Below, in pieces: positions 1 to 9,290 of a DNA stretch of 64,000 bases (position 1 is the stretch's first letter; each line of letters begins with the position of its first letter). Below the pieces are notes generated by a model. The model had not been told where the DNA came from. It did not search any database and worked only from the letters and a program-made list of their open reading frames with translations. Location: positions 1 to 64,000 of the forward strand of contig JASANH010001668.1 in the NCBI GenBank assembly GCA_030248295.1, given 5' to 3'. This DNA is from Mesodorylaimus sp. YZB2_4. Lineage: Eukaryota > Nematoda > Enoplea > Dorylaimida > Dorylaimidae. The position numbers and the translations under genes were made by a program.

Positions 1-53
1 GCCCAGTGCATAAGCGGATGGAGCCGTGACCTTGGAGTCCAGCCTGTTCGCCT
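1..53 (-). repeat. Left terminal inverted repeat of the MULE
   Basis: The stretch containing GCATAAGCG, GGAGCCGTGACC and GCCTGTTCGCCT is the reverse complement, with a few mismatches, of the repeat unit at 9291-9371. It may begin before the window. Confidence 0.7.
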
Positions 54-195
54 CATGAGAAAGACAAGCTAGGCGCGAATTTTTAACGCAGTAGATGCGA
101 TAGGCACTTTAGGCTGTCAACTTTTTCTTGTCCACGAAAACTTCGAACTACATACGATATAAAAGGGTAATAATAGCATGCGAGTAGCGTTAGAA

Positions 196-809
196 TTATA
201 GACGATGCATCATAAAACGCATATGACTTTCGATTAGCTGCATCATAGCATCCAGCCTCATTGGACCGACAGGCAAAGCAGCTATTTCGCGTAGCAACCT
301 AGTTTTGCGCGTAGCAATATTTTCGTCAAGCCTGCGATAAACTGAGTCTCGGGCTCGTGGCAGTTCGCCAGCCATTAGCTGTCGCATCCGAACTTGATTA
401 AAATGGTAGGATTCCTGCAGCCACTGCAAGAATCCGTTTAACGCCGGATGTGGATGACCGAAGTCATGATTGAGTCGACTATGCCTGCCCTCCGCATGGT
501 TTGTCGTTCTTGGACCAGGTAGCGGAAATTGCAGCTGCCAAGCTGGTACCACTGTTTGGTTCTGTTGCCAGTCGTTAGTGAAGTGGTTCCACAACACTAT
601 TTCGTAACGCCCATCCATCCACGTCTCCTACCATGACTGGAACTCGTCAGGTCAAGTCAGTACTATGACTTCTCATTCTTTTTACTTCAACGTAATCTCG
701 AAATCGCATCATTTTCGCGGCGAGCAACTGATCGTCAAGCAGTGGAGGGTTCCGCAGCCACGTCGTCCAGGCGGAATCGACCAATCAGACGTCAGTAGCG
801 CGCATGCTT
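196..809 (-). pseudogene. MULE transposase, C-terminal segment
   Basis: The frame holds the third catalytic acidic residue region of MULE transposases (RTTNHAEG, E of the DDE triad), followed by the family's HPHPALNGFLQWLQ stretch. It is closely similar to the C-terminal part of the second MULE at 21978-22325. The frame ends at a stop near 196. Upstream it runs to the retrotransposon insertion point and continues beyond it at 8017. No intact start exists because the gene is interrupted. Confidence 0.8.
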
Positions 810-810
810 T
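807..810. repeat. Target-site duplication CTTT (partner 8013-8016)
   Basis: CTTT directly precedes the 5' LTR and directly follows the 3' LTR. Four bases is a normal duplication length for Ty3/gypsy integrases. Confidence 0.75.
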
Positions 811-1067
811 TGCAATGTAGTTAGTTTGAATTCCCGCTCCAATTCCAGTTCACGTTCTATTGACTTTGGAGCCGAGGTCACCGGGTGAGGATGATGATAA
901 TGGAACTGGATCTCACCTAGGTCTGTTTGATAGTGGTGCAACTTATTTATCCTGGGTCCCTGTTTCGCCCTGGTACCCGGCCTAGATCCTATGTATTGCG
1001 GTGCAAATTCGGTGACCTAGGTTTTGATTATGTTGGGAAATGTTGTTTGTTTTGGACAGAACAGGTC

Positions 1068-1106
1068 GCAGCCAGCAGGTATAAAAGGACTCCTCTTGCT
1101 GGCTGC
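1068..1106 (+). promoter_or_regulatory. TATA box inside a perfect 10-bp inverted repeat
   Basis: GCAGCCAGCA (1068-1077) and TGCTGGCTGC (1097-1106) are perfect reverse complements. They enclose 19 bases that contain TATAAAAG at 1080-1087. The same structure occurs in the 3' LTR at 7781-7819. If the TATA box is used, the transcript would begin just after the right arm, so the 5' RNA would lack the hairpin while the U3 copy at the RNA 3' end would contain it. Confidence 0.7.
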
Positions 1107-1157
1107 AACCAGAGAACGTATTCTTCTGCCATTTGGTCACGACGTGTATTGCTATCG

Positions 1158-1163
1158 AATAAA
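1158..1163 (+). terminator. Polyadenylation signal AATAAA in the LTR
   Basis: AATAAA lies about 75 bases after the TATA box, as expected for the R region of a compact LTR. The copy at 7871-7876 would act at the end of the transcript. Confidence 0.6.
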
Positions 1164-1302
1164 GACGTGAAATCTTATGGCGAGGTTCGGACGGGGCAGA
1201 CGATCAAATCAGCGATATCAGCCATATCGAAACCTGGGTAAGCAGCATTGAGTGTAACGTAATTAGGAAGTGACTCAACCCCGAATCAACTACGTCCCAT
1301 TT

Positions 1303-1320
1303 TGGGGGCCGCTCGATCTG
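1303..1320 (+). other. Candidate primer-binding site
   Basis: TGGGGGCCGCTCGATCTG starts three bases after the 5' LTR and begins with the TGG expected opposite a tRNA CCA end. I could not assign the tRNA. Confidence 0.4.
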
Positions 1321-1335
1321 ACCCGGAGGAGGAGT

Positions 1336-1584
1336 GTGAGTTCGCATTCTGTTCTCACTAAAGAAGTTCCCAGTGTGTTCTTCTGGTCGGAAAGTCGCAC
1401 TCTGTCTTTCCGCAGTGGTACCCAGTGAGTCCACTCTTGGAGAGCCCAGTGTGTTCTCCAAAACGGAATTTCCAGTGTACCTTCCGTTTCGTGGTTCCCA
1501 TTGCGTTCCACAGTCAAGGATTCCCATTGTGTTTCCTTGAAAGGAGTCCCATTGCGTCTCCACTGAGAAGGCCCATTGGCCCTT
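1336..1584 (+). promoter_or_regulatory. Array of ten stem-loops in the retrotransposon leader
   Basis: Ten short inverted repeats follow one another, loop centres 24-26 bases apart. Stem arms are 1336-1340/1354-1358, 1362-1366/1380-1384, 1388-1394/1406-1412, 1414-1418/1431-1435, 1437-1443/1455-1461, 1462-1468/1482-1488, 1491-1494/1508-1511, 1514-1520/1534-1540, 1543-1546/1558-1561 and 1568-1571/1581-1584. Stem sequences differ from unit to unit but stay paired (CGGAAAG/CTTTCCG, TTGGAGA/TCTCCAA, TCAAGGA/TCCTTGA). Loops are conserved: CCCAGTG or CCCATTG in eight units, GCAYTCTG in two. Different stems with preserved pairing indicate selection on RNA structure. It lies between the primer site and the Gag start, where packaging signals lie in retroelements. 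A protein-binding array such as the gypsy insulator is an alternative. Confidence 0.8.
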
Positions 1585-1643
1585 TCACGAACAAGGTGTG
1601 TCAGATCTGTTAACAAAATTTGAAACGATTAAGTGTTTTCGAA

Positions 1644-4600
1644 ATGGCTTTGGCACAGAATGCAGATTTACAGGCCGCACTGGCCTCGCTGAATCAGCCA
1701 TTCTATCGGATTTGGGAAACGAAACCATTGACTGGCAGTCCAGAACAGGATGTCACTCGGTGGTTTAAGCATTTTGAATATCAGGCTAACTTAATAACAG
1801 GAATAACGAATGAAACTCGCTTGAGAGAACTAAAAAAGGCTGTGAGGGATAAAGCACAGCAAATCTTGGAAGATGCGGAGCCTGAGGAAATCGACACGTA
1901 CGATCACGCTAAACAACTGTTGACGCAGAACCTGATCCAGCCGCATCAGATCGCCGTCTGGCGTCAGCAATTTTCGAGCAGATGCAAACAAGAGAGTGAA
2001 ACAGTAGCCGATTATCTGAGAGATCTGAAAGTTTTAGTCAAACTGGCTTACCCTGGTGAACGGGACGAGGCTCAGAATTTGGTTTTGAAGGAACGTTTTA
2101 TGCAAGGCCTATTTGTGCAGGATAAATCGCACCCTAACTTTAAACTGTGGAAGGCCGCATACGTTAATATCTCTAAACCCATAGGGGATGTCATCGCAGC
2201 AGTAAACGCAGCGGAAGTCAGCCAACGAATGTTCTCCCTGTCTTCTTCAGCTGTCATCTCGAACCCCAGCCCGACGGACGTACAGAACACGTTCAACGCG
2301 ATGTTGATCGGGGGCCGTGGTCGAAACAGTTTCCGTGGCCGAAATGGATCTCGTGGCCGTGGACGAGGCCGTGGAGGAAATGGGCAAGTCCAGTCGAATG
2401 CTCAAACGGCTCAACCATCGAACAGCCAAAGACAACAATCAGCCCGTCGACAGTGCCAGTACGACGGAAACCATGGACACGTGCTGGCCGAATGTCGGTC
2501 ATTCAAAATTGCCCGCCAACATTTCGAGCAGAACGCTGGTCAGAACCCATGCAAGCACTGTGGGGATCTTGGCCACGAACGCGCATCATGCGATTGGTAC
2601 TTGGGAGCCAAGGCCCGCCTGCAAGGAACTGAACCGGTGCCCGTGGACAAACCACTCACGAACAGTGGTAACGTAAGTAACCAATTTCGAAGGGCTTATA
2701 ACGGAAGCAGTAGCTCATCAAATCGAGGTAGCCGAGGAAGAATAGGCAGGAGCCCCCTGCATCAGGGACTCACCCAAAACAGGAACCAAAACGCGGGAGG
2801 ACATCACGCAGCAGTAGAGGAAGAGGAAAACTTAAATTTGGAGGAATTCTTTTTTGCCGAATGCAGTACGTTCGACAAAGTAGCACAGAACGAGGAAGAG
2901 TTTTGGGTAGATTGCGAGGCGTACATGGCCTCAGATAACGAATATCAGTTTTACTCGCAGGAAGCGAGCGGAGTCGGCGCGGTAGTCACCAACGGCACTG
3001 CTGGAAATACGAATAAGGATACGAATAATACGTCAGCCGCCACGACAGGAGCAAACAATGACAACATGGCGCCAAACATCGCAGCCACCACGGTAGCTAA
3101 AGATCAAACCAATAAGGACGTGGAAAGCAACGAACAGGTAAAGGCAGTCGATATTTGGAACATGGTGTGGACACCATTAACAAGGGTGTTCTCCCACTTA
3201 GGAACCGCGCCCGCCGTTGGACGAGCATGTCAACGCATTACTGGATGCGTTGACCCAACCGGATCACTCGCACGGGGCTCCATGAAATCAAGAAGCGAAG
3301 GAAAAGCCCAGGAAGCCGTCACGATCGCTTTAGTGATAATTTGGACATGGCTATTGTGGAATGCTTTCGGATTGACTTTCATTTTGGTGTTGACGCACTT
3401 GATGGTGCAAGTTGATTTGTGGACAACAAGAGGACAAAAATCCAAAAAGTTTCTAAAAAGTCCAACAGAAATCAACGAAATATTAGGCGCACAGTGCGAA
3501 CAGGAACCTTCCATACCAGCCGCAGTACCTTTGGTTCACTTTCTCGATGCGAACACGCAGTCCCGAGCTCTGCTAGATACAGGTGCAGGAAAAACCTTTA
3601 TCAGCGACGCCTTACTGCAAACTCTCATACGAAATGAACCCGCGCTGAAAGTGAAGGAGTGTAAACAAGCACCCATGAAATCCATAAATGGTACAGCTGC
3701 AATAGCAAAGAAACAAGTCACATGCAAGATGCAAATCCTTGGAAGGATGGTGGTGCATCGCTTGCTAGTGTTGGACGGTATACCTGTACCTATGATAATA
3801 GGAAGAGACCTCATGTCGAAACTCGGGAAACTTGAATTCGATTTTTCGCAACAAGTGCCTTTAAACGCAACTGTTATCGAAGCCTGTCAAGGAATACGCA
3901 GCGGAGACAAATGCCATGAAGTGGTCGCATTGGCCGAGTCAGTAGTCATCCCTCCAGGCGTTGAAAAATATGTCTGGGGAAGCTTGGTGACCCAGGATGA
4001 CACGGACAGAACTGTGTGCATAGTACCAGACTACCGGCCACTCTCAAATGACAAAACTGTACTGGTAGCCCATGCGTTAGCTGAAACCCGAAGGGGTCAA
4101 GTTCCAATAAGAGTGATGAATAACTCGCAGAACCCAGTCTCACTCCCAATTGGTACTGTAATGGGATACGCGGAGGAAGTAGCAGAAGTCATCCCTACGG
4201 ATATGCATGTCACAGAGACGAAACCAAAGCAAATTGAAGATCTGATCAGGGATGTACAAAACATGACTTTCGACAACTCGCATGCCACCCTGGAGGAAAA
4301 AGCAGATCTGAGAGCATTTCTGAGCGGATGGGTGAGGAAAAAGCTGTTCGCCACGAGCACCATGGATTTGAAACCAGCTAACGTGGAGATAGAGCATACT
4401 ATCAATACAGGTGACCACCCACCAATCCATATTCCTCCCCGGAGGATACCATTTCGTCAGAGAGAGGTGGTTCACAAGATGATAGACGAGATGAAAGCAG
4501 GAGGTCAAATTGAAGACTCGTACAGCGCATGGGCTAGCCCAATCTGTTTGGTGAAGAAAAAAAGCAACGAGTATCGTTTCTGCGTGGATTACAGAGCGCT

Positions 4601-7487
4601 GAATGCAATCACGCTGCGGGATGAGTTTCCCTTGCCACGAACAGATGAAATATTACAGTCGTTGTCTGGAGTCAAGTTCTTTGCCAACCTGGACCTGATA
4701 TCGGGCTATTGGCAGATAAAGCTGAAAGAAGGTGATAAGGAAAAGACCGCATTTCGGGTACCAGGCGGAGGTCATTACCAATGGAAAGTGTTACCATTTG
4801 GTCTAACGAATTCGCCCGCCGTTTTCATGCGTCTTATGACTGCTGTATTAGCTGGGCTAAACTGGACCCATTGCCTAATATACCTAGACGACATACTCGT
4901 ATTTGGAAGAACGTATAAAGAATTCAAAGCACGATTGCAAGCTGTCTTTGAACGGTTACACAAGGCAAATTTGCGCTTGAAGCTATCGAAGTGTAGCTTC
5001 TTACAGTCGGAAATACCTTTTTTGGGGCATATCATATCCGCAGAAGGTCTCAAACCTGATGAAAGCAAGGTTCGAGCTGTTAAGGAGATGCCAGAACCCA
5101 AGGATAGAAAAGCAGTGCGCCGATTTCTCGGCATGTGTGGGTTCTACAGGAAATTCGTGAAAGGCTTTTCGGGGATAGCTCGACCGTTGTTTGAACTGAC
5201 CAAAGACAGCGTACCATTCGTGTGGAATGACGACGCCAAGAAGGCTTTTAACGAACTCAAGGATCGCCTAATAGCAGCACCAGTCCTAGCATACCCAAAC
5301 TTTCAGAAATCATTCACGATCTACACTGATGCTAGCAGGGAAGGATTGGGTGCAATCCTAGCCCAGAATGACGATAACAACGTGGAACACCCGATAGCCT
5401 ATGCCAGTCGATCATTATTGCCTAGCGAGAAGAATTACCCAGTCACTGAACTGGAGGGTTTGGCTGTGCATTGGGCCATAAAACTGTTCCGACCATATGT
5501 ATATGGGCAGAAATTCACTGTCATCACTGACCATCTCCCGCTCGTATACATCTTTAAGAACAAATATCACGAAGGCCGTTTTGCCAAGTGGATCGCGAAC
5601 TTGGGAGGAATGCATTTCGAAATTAGGTATCGACCAGGAAAACGTCACGACAACGTCGACGCCCTATCGCGAGCTAGCCTGAACGTGCTGTTAGCCGCAT
5701 TGGAGAAGGAAGTTTCGCAACTGGACTTAAGTTTATGGGAAAGTCATGCTAGACTGGCAGATCTCGCGTTACAACAACGTAACGATAGTAGGCTGAAGGC
5801 CAGAATTGAATTCTTGGAAGCGGGCATCATACCCGCAGATGAACAAACTGCAAAGCAGTTCCTGCTGGAAAAGCCACGATATATCATGAAAGATGGAATC
5901 CTAGTCCATCTGATGAAATGGACCAAAAGCTCGGAGCCGGTATATCAAACAGTGATTCCACAGAACATGAAGGGCGAAATTTTAGAACAATGCCACAGTG
6001 ACGCGTTTGCATCCCATTTTGGGGTGGGAAAAACGTTTGACAAGATAGCGCAGCGCTATTATTGGGACGGCTACTTTCAAGATGTTGAGAGGTACGTGAA
6101 GCGGTGCCCGTACTGCGCCAGGTTCAAAAATCCGAATCGTAGCAACATCGCCCCTCTGCAACCCATGCCGCTCACAGCTGGTCCATGGGAACGCGTAGGC
6201 GTAGACCTGGTGGGACCTCTGCCACAAACGAAGAATCAAATGCGTTACGTGGTCGTGTTCACCGATTACTTCAGCCGTTGGGTGGAAGCAGTGGCTATTC
6301 CTGACGCTACAGCGAAAACGGTCGCTTCCGCGTTCATACAAGAAGTGATTTGCCGTTATGGGAGCTGCAACGAACTCGTATCGGATCGAGGTGCGCAATT
6401 TCTGTCAGCCATGATGAAGGAAGTGTACGATTTGTGCGACATCAAGAAAAAGAACACAACAGCGTATCACCCTATGTGCAACGGATTGACGGAGCGATTC
6501 AACAAAGTCATAGGTACAATGCTAGGTATATATGTCAAGCAGTTTGGACAACAGTGGGATGAGGCTTTGCCGTTTATATTGTTCGGATATCGGTCATCGA
6601 TACAATCATCTTTGAAATATTCACCCCATAAAATCCTCTTTGGTCGCGAGCCAAGAATTCCAGGTGAATTGACGGTACAACCCACTGAAAGGAAGACCAC
6701 TACTGAATATGCGGCACAAGTAGCTGCTGGTCTTGCAGCCATGAAATCCATCATACGATGCAACCTAAGAGAAGCACAAGAAAGGCAGAAACATCACTAT
6801 GACAAGAATCGGGAGCAGCGGGATTTCCCAGTCAAAAGTCTGGTCTGGTTACAGACAGTACCGAAAGGGCTTGGTCAAAAGCTGCAACCCAAATGGGATG
6901 GTCCGTATGTCGTTTTAGCGAAGCCGACGTTGGTGGACAGTGTCATCCGACTTTGCGACAAGCCCACTGCCGACAGCAAGTTGGTCCATAACAACCGATT
7001 GAAGCCATGTTATGCTCCATGGCAGGCGCCTCCGAATGAAGAAGATGAAGAAGAGGATACACCGCAAATGACAGGCAACACGAAACAGAAACAACAAAGG
7101 GAACCGAGGCAAGAACAACGACAGCAGGCTCAGCAACAGCAACAGCACCTTGAGCCGTATATGGAAGAGCGACCTGGTCTGAGGTTGGACCGCTCAATGA
7201 CGCCGACGTATGCAACGCCACCGACATCACCAGCCAGGCCAGCCACACCGCCCACCATTCTCCCACAGGATCCATTTACTGCGACGCAAGTTCCACCCGT
7301 CATACCGGCGCAGTCCAATGATCCCGACAATGCACCCACCGTCAGCACCACGGCGTCCACAGACACCTCAGCGCCCGCTCCAACCACATCAATGGTAGCA
7401 CCCACTCGGACCAGGGGTGCTGGACTGCGGTTGAACCCAACCAAGACAAGGCGGTATTCCCCAGAACCGATCAAGAAGAAGCGTTGA
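1644..7487 (+). CDS. Gag-Pol polyprotein of the Ty3/gypsy element
   Basis: One uninterrupted frame of 1947 codons makes all structural and replication proteins, so no gag/pol frameshift is needed. The frame is open from 1614, but 1644 is its first ATG. Order: Gag capsid-like region (about 20-200); RG-rich stretch; a degenerate zinc knuckle near 271 with its second Cys replaced by Asp; an intact CCHC knuckle at 303-316; an acidic linker; a hydrophobic stretch at about 558-593; aspartic protease (DTGA, Asp645; IIGRD); reverse transcriptase (YLDD, Asp1082-1083); RNase H (TDAS, Asp1229); HHCC zinc region (about 1450-1500); integrase DDE at Asp1521, Asp1581 and Glu1617 with D35E spacing; then a Gln/Pro/Thr-rich tail. 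All key residues are present, so it looks competent. No envelope protein is encoded. Confidence 0.95.
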   Translation: MALAQNADLQAALASLNQPFYRIWETKPLTGSPEQDVTRWFKHFEYQANLITGITNETRLRELKKAVRDKAQQILEDAEPEEIDTYDHAKQLLTQNLIQPHQIAVWRQQFSSRCKQESETVADYLRDLKVLVKLAYPGERDEAQNLVLKERFMQGLFVQDKSHPNFKLWKAAYVNISKPIGDVIAAVNAAEVSQRMFSLSSSAVISNPSPTDVQNTFNAMLIGGRGRNSFRGRNGSRGRGRGRGGNGQVQSNAQTAQPSNSQRQQSARRQCQYDGNHGHVLAECRSFKIARQHFEQNAGQNPCKHCGDLGHERASCDWYLGAKARLQGTEPVPVDKPLTNSGNVSNQFRRAYNGSSSSSNRGSRGRIGRSPLHQGLTQNRNQNAGGHHAAVEEEENLNLEEFFFAECSTFDKVAQNEEEFWVDCEAYMASDNEYQFYSQEASGVGAVVTNGTAGNTNKDTNNTSAATTGANNDNMAPNIAATTVAKDQTNKDVESNEQVKAVDIWNMVWTPLTRVFSHLGTAPAVGRACQRITGCVDPTGSLARGSMKSRSEGKAQEAVTIALVIIWTWLLWNAFGLTFILVLTHLMVQVDLWTTRGQKSKKFLKSPTEINEILGAQCEQEPSIPAAVPLVHFLDANTQSRALLDTGAGKTFISDALLQTLIRNEPALKVKECKQAPMKSINGTAAIAKKQVTCKMQILGRMVVHRLLVLDGIPVPMIIGRDLMSKLGKLEFDFSQQVPLNATVIEACQGIRSGDKCHEVVALAESVVIPPGVEKYVWGSLVTQDDTDRTVCIVPDYRPLSNDKTVLVAHALAETRRGQVPIRVMNNSQNPVSLPIGTVMGYAEEVAEVIPTDMHVTETKPKQIEDLIRDVQNMTFDNSHATLEEKADLRAFLSGWVRKKLFATSTMDLKPANVEIEHTINTGDHPPIHIPPRRIPFRQREVVHKMIDEMKAGGQIEDSYSAWASPICLVKKKSNEYRFCVDYRALNAITLRDEFPLPRTDEILQSLSGVKFFANLDLISGYWQIKLKEGDKEKTAFRVPGGGHYQWKVLPFGLTNSPAVFMRLMTAVLAGLNWTHCLIYLDDILVFGRTYKEFKARLQAVFERLHKANLRLKLSKCSFLQSEIPFLGHIISAEGLKPDESKVRAVKEMPEPKDRKAVRRFLGMCGFYRKFVKGFSGIARPLFELTKDSVPFVWNDDAKKAFNELKDRLIAAPVLAYPNFQKSFTIYTDASREGLGAILAQNDDNNVEHPIAYASRSLLPSEKNYPVTELEGLAVHWAIKLFRPYVYGQKFTVITDHLPLVYIFKNKYHEGRFAKWIANLGGMHFEIRYRPGKRHDNVDALSRASLNVLLAALEKEVSQLDLSLWESHARLADLALQQRNDSRLKARIEFLEAGIIPADEQTAKQFLLEKPRYIMKDGILVHLMKWTKSSEPVYQTVIPQNMKGEILEQCHSDAFASHFGVGKTFDKIAQRYYWDGYFQDVERYVKRCPYCARFKNPNRSNIAPLQPMPLTAGPWERVGVDLVGPLPQTKNQMRYVVVFTDYFSRWVEAVAIPDATAKTVASAFIQEVICRYGSCNELVSDRGAQFLSAMMKEVYDLCDIKKKNTTAYHPMCNGLTERFNKVIGTMLGIYVKQFGQQWDEALPFILFGYRSSIQSSLKYSPHKILFGREPRIPGELTVQPTERKTTTEYAAQVAAGLAAMKSIIRCNLREAQERQKHHYDKNREQRDFPVKSLVWLQTVPKGLGQKLQPKWDGPYVVLAKPTLVDSVIRLCDKPTADSKLVHNNRLKPCYAPWQAPPNEEDEEEDTPQMTGNTKQKQQREPRQEQRQQAQQQQQHLEPYMEERPGLRLDRSMTPTYATPPTSPARPATPPTILPQDPFTATQVPPVIPAQSNDPDNAPTVSTTASTDTSAPAPTTSMVAPTRTRGAGLRLNPTKTRRYSPEPIKKKR

Positions 7488-7523
7488 AGATCGAGGACGA
7501 TCTCTTTCAAATTGCCGGGCGTG

Positions 7524-8012
7524 TGCAATGTAGTTAGTTTGAATTCCCGCTCCAATTCCAGTTCACGTTCTATTGACTTTGGAGCCGAGGTCACCGGGTG
7601 AGGATGATGATAATGGAACTGGATCTCACCTAGGTCTGTTTGATAGTGGTGCAACTTATTTATCCTGGGTCCCTGTTTCGCCCTGGTACCCGGCCTAGAT
7701 CCTATGTATTGCGGTGCAAATTCGGTGACCTAGGTTTTGATTATGTTGGGAAATGTTGTTTGTTTTGGACAGAACAGGTCGCAGCCAGCAGGTATAAAAG
7801 GACTCCTCTTGCTGGCTGCAACCAGAGAACGTATTCTTCTGCCATTTGGTCACGACGTGTATTGCTATCGAATAAAGACGTGAAATCTTATGGCGAGGTT
7901 CGGACGGGGCAGACGATCAAATCAGCGATATCAGCCATATCGAAACCTGGGTAAGCAGCATTGAGTGTAACGTAATTAGGAAGTGACTCAACCCCGAATC
8001 AACTACGTCCCA
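7524..8012 (+). repeat. 3' LTR
   Basis: Same sequence as 811-1299. The bases just upstream (7498-7523) are not a purine run, so the usual plus-strand primer is not evident. The nearest purine-rich stretch is around 7470-7495, inside the end of the coding frame. Confidence 0.93.
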
Positions 8013-9217
8013 CTTTGACCAGGCCAATCCACTCACGACCCGCGGGAATATCTCGATGGGCATGGATAAATCCTTCGCTCTGCACATTCCGAATAAGGCA
8101 TTAACCGAAATGGAACAGGCATCCGAGCGCCTGAACCTGAAGAGTAGCTCGAACGGAGTTGTGGCTGGCGGTCTCGAAATCCACGATGACGGTTCGCACC
8201 AAACCGATGTTGCCAAAACGATCGATCAAAGCGTCGCGCAGCACAGTGAACAGGATGTAATACGTAGCTCTGGTTCGATTCGGGAGCAGAGCAGGACAAC
8301 AAGGAACCGCTTCTCCGTTGCAAAACGCATGAATTGTGTAGAGTTGATGGAATTCGGATGGGACGAACTCGAATGTGCCATCTCCAACCCAGTATTCAGA
8401 CAAGTTCATCACTTCGAGGTCCAACTCCGAGGCGAAGATGAGAATGTTATTTGCATTGTACAATTACATTTTCTCATTAGCTAACGGATGATCCGGGTCA
8501 GCGGTGAAGGCTTCTCGACCCCGCAAAGTCAGCTGATATGGGACTGGTAAGTCATGGATGTCCGCGATAGGGATGACGCTCTTAGCTAGAGCCCTAAAAG
8601 GGTTTTTGGTCACGAAGGAACACATCACACCTGGGACTACATCTCTTACCCATAGAGACTACTTCTCATTCGCTTAAAAGGAGGGAAAGCCAATTTAACA
8701 GCTTCTTGAGCAGCCTGAGCAGGATATCGCTTGGCAATTGACGCAACGCCTTGTCGGTAAGCTTGCAGTGGTTTCAGGCCTTCCCGGCCAGTGCGTTCGA
8801 TGATTTCGCGCTTGATTTTCAAAGCCTCGACCGCCGCTCGATTAAGAGCAGCGCAGAATTGGGCATGACCGCCGTCAGGATTCGTCATCACTCGACCATT
8901 TCGGACACTCACACGAGACTTTTGCCATCGCCGAGCTCTGAGCACCTACGACACTGGTAATAAATCACCTCTTGGCCACTAGCTAACCTTTTCGCTTTCG
9001 TCTTTTGGAATAAATTGAAATGGCCTTCATTCACTCGACTTTCACAAATCAATAGCGTCGCGTTATGATGAACTGTAAGCATGTACTCACACGTGGCTTC
9101 TCCGAAATCGGCACCCATGTTCACTTTTTGAAGCTCAAAATCAAAACCCAAAACAACGTGATCTTGGCCGTCGTGCTTTTTGTCATAGCGGCGTCCTTTT
9201 TGACTTATGATGCGCAA
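8013..9217 (-). pseudogene. MULE transposase, FLYWCH and N-terminal catalytic part
   Basis: Reading leftward from 9217, a FLYWCH-like region is seen with YYQCRRC and then, after a one-base frame change near 8930, NGRVMTNPDGGHAQFC, giving the Cys/His spacing of that finger. The catalytic part at 8463-8101 has YWVGDGTFEF (first Asp), FHQLYTIHAF and TVIVDFE (second Asp), then GCLFHFG followed by TAA. The related copy at 22.6 kb has Gln at that position (FHFGQCL), so this looks like a CAA-to-TAA change. The frame then continues to 8017 and resumes at 806 beyond the retrotransposon. Confidence 0.8.
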
Positions 9218-9290
9218 TGAGTTTCGCAGTAAGAACGCATTTGCTTGCTTTCCTTATTTGTGCAGATACGGTATCATTGATCTGAACATT

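Larger units (their letters stand above)
811..1299 (+). repeat. 5' LTR
   Basis: It starts TGCAATGTAG and ends ACTACGTCCCA and repeats at 7524-8012. It carries TATAAAAG at 1080-1087 and AATAAA at 1158-1163. A 104-codon open frame inside it occurs identically in both LTRs and has no recognisable product. Confidence 0.93.
811..8012 (+). mobile_element. Complete Ty3/gypsy LTR retrotransposon
   Basis: The 7202-bp element has 489-bp direct LTRs beginning TG and ending CA, a structured leader, and one Gag-Pol open frame in the order capsid, nucleocapsid, protease, reverse transcriptase, RNase H, integrase, which is the Ty3/gypsy order. The two LTRs look identical by eye and are offset by 6713 bases, so the insertion is recent. 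There is no envelope frame after integrase and no chromodomain that I recognise. It lies inside a MULE transposase gene. Unusual points are the ten-hairpin leader, a hydrophobic stretch before the protease, and no clear polypurine tract next to the 3' LTR. Confidence 0.95.

Noticed and set aside
927-1241. 104-codon open frame in the LTR, repeated at 7640-7954
   Set aside because: Present only because the LTR is duplicated; spans the TATA box and poly(A) signal and shows no protein motif.
1204-1616. Periodic minus-strand open frames over the leader
   Set aside because: The periodicity comes from the 25-base hairpin array, not from a protein.
1620-1643. Gag-Pol start at 1620
   Set aside because: The codon there is TTG; the first in-frame ATG is at 1644.
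7130-7654. 174-codon minus-strand frame over the Gag-Pol tail
   Set aside because: Shadow of the Pro/Thr/Gln-rich C-terminus; ends in the LTR.
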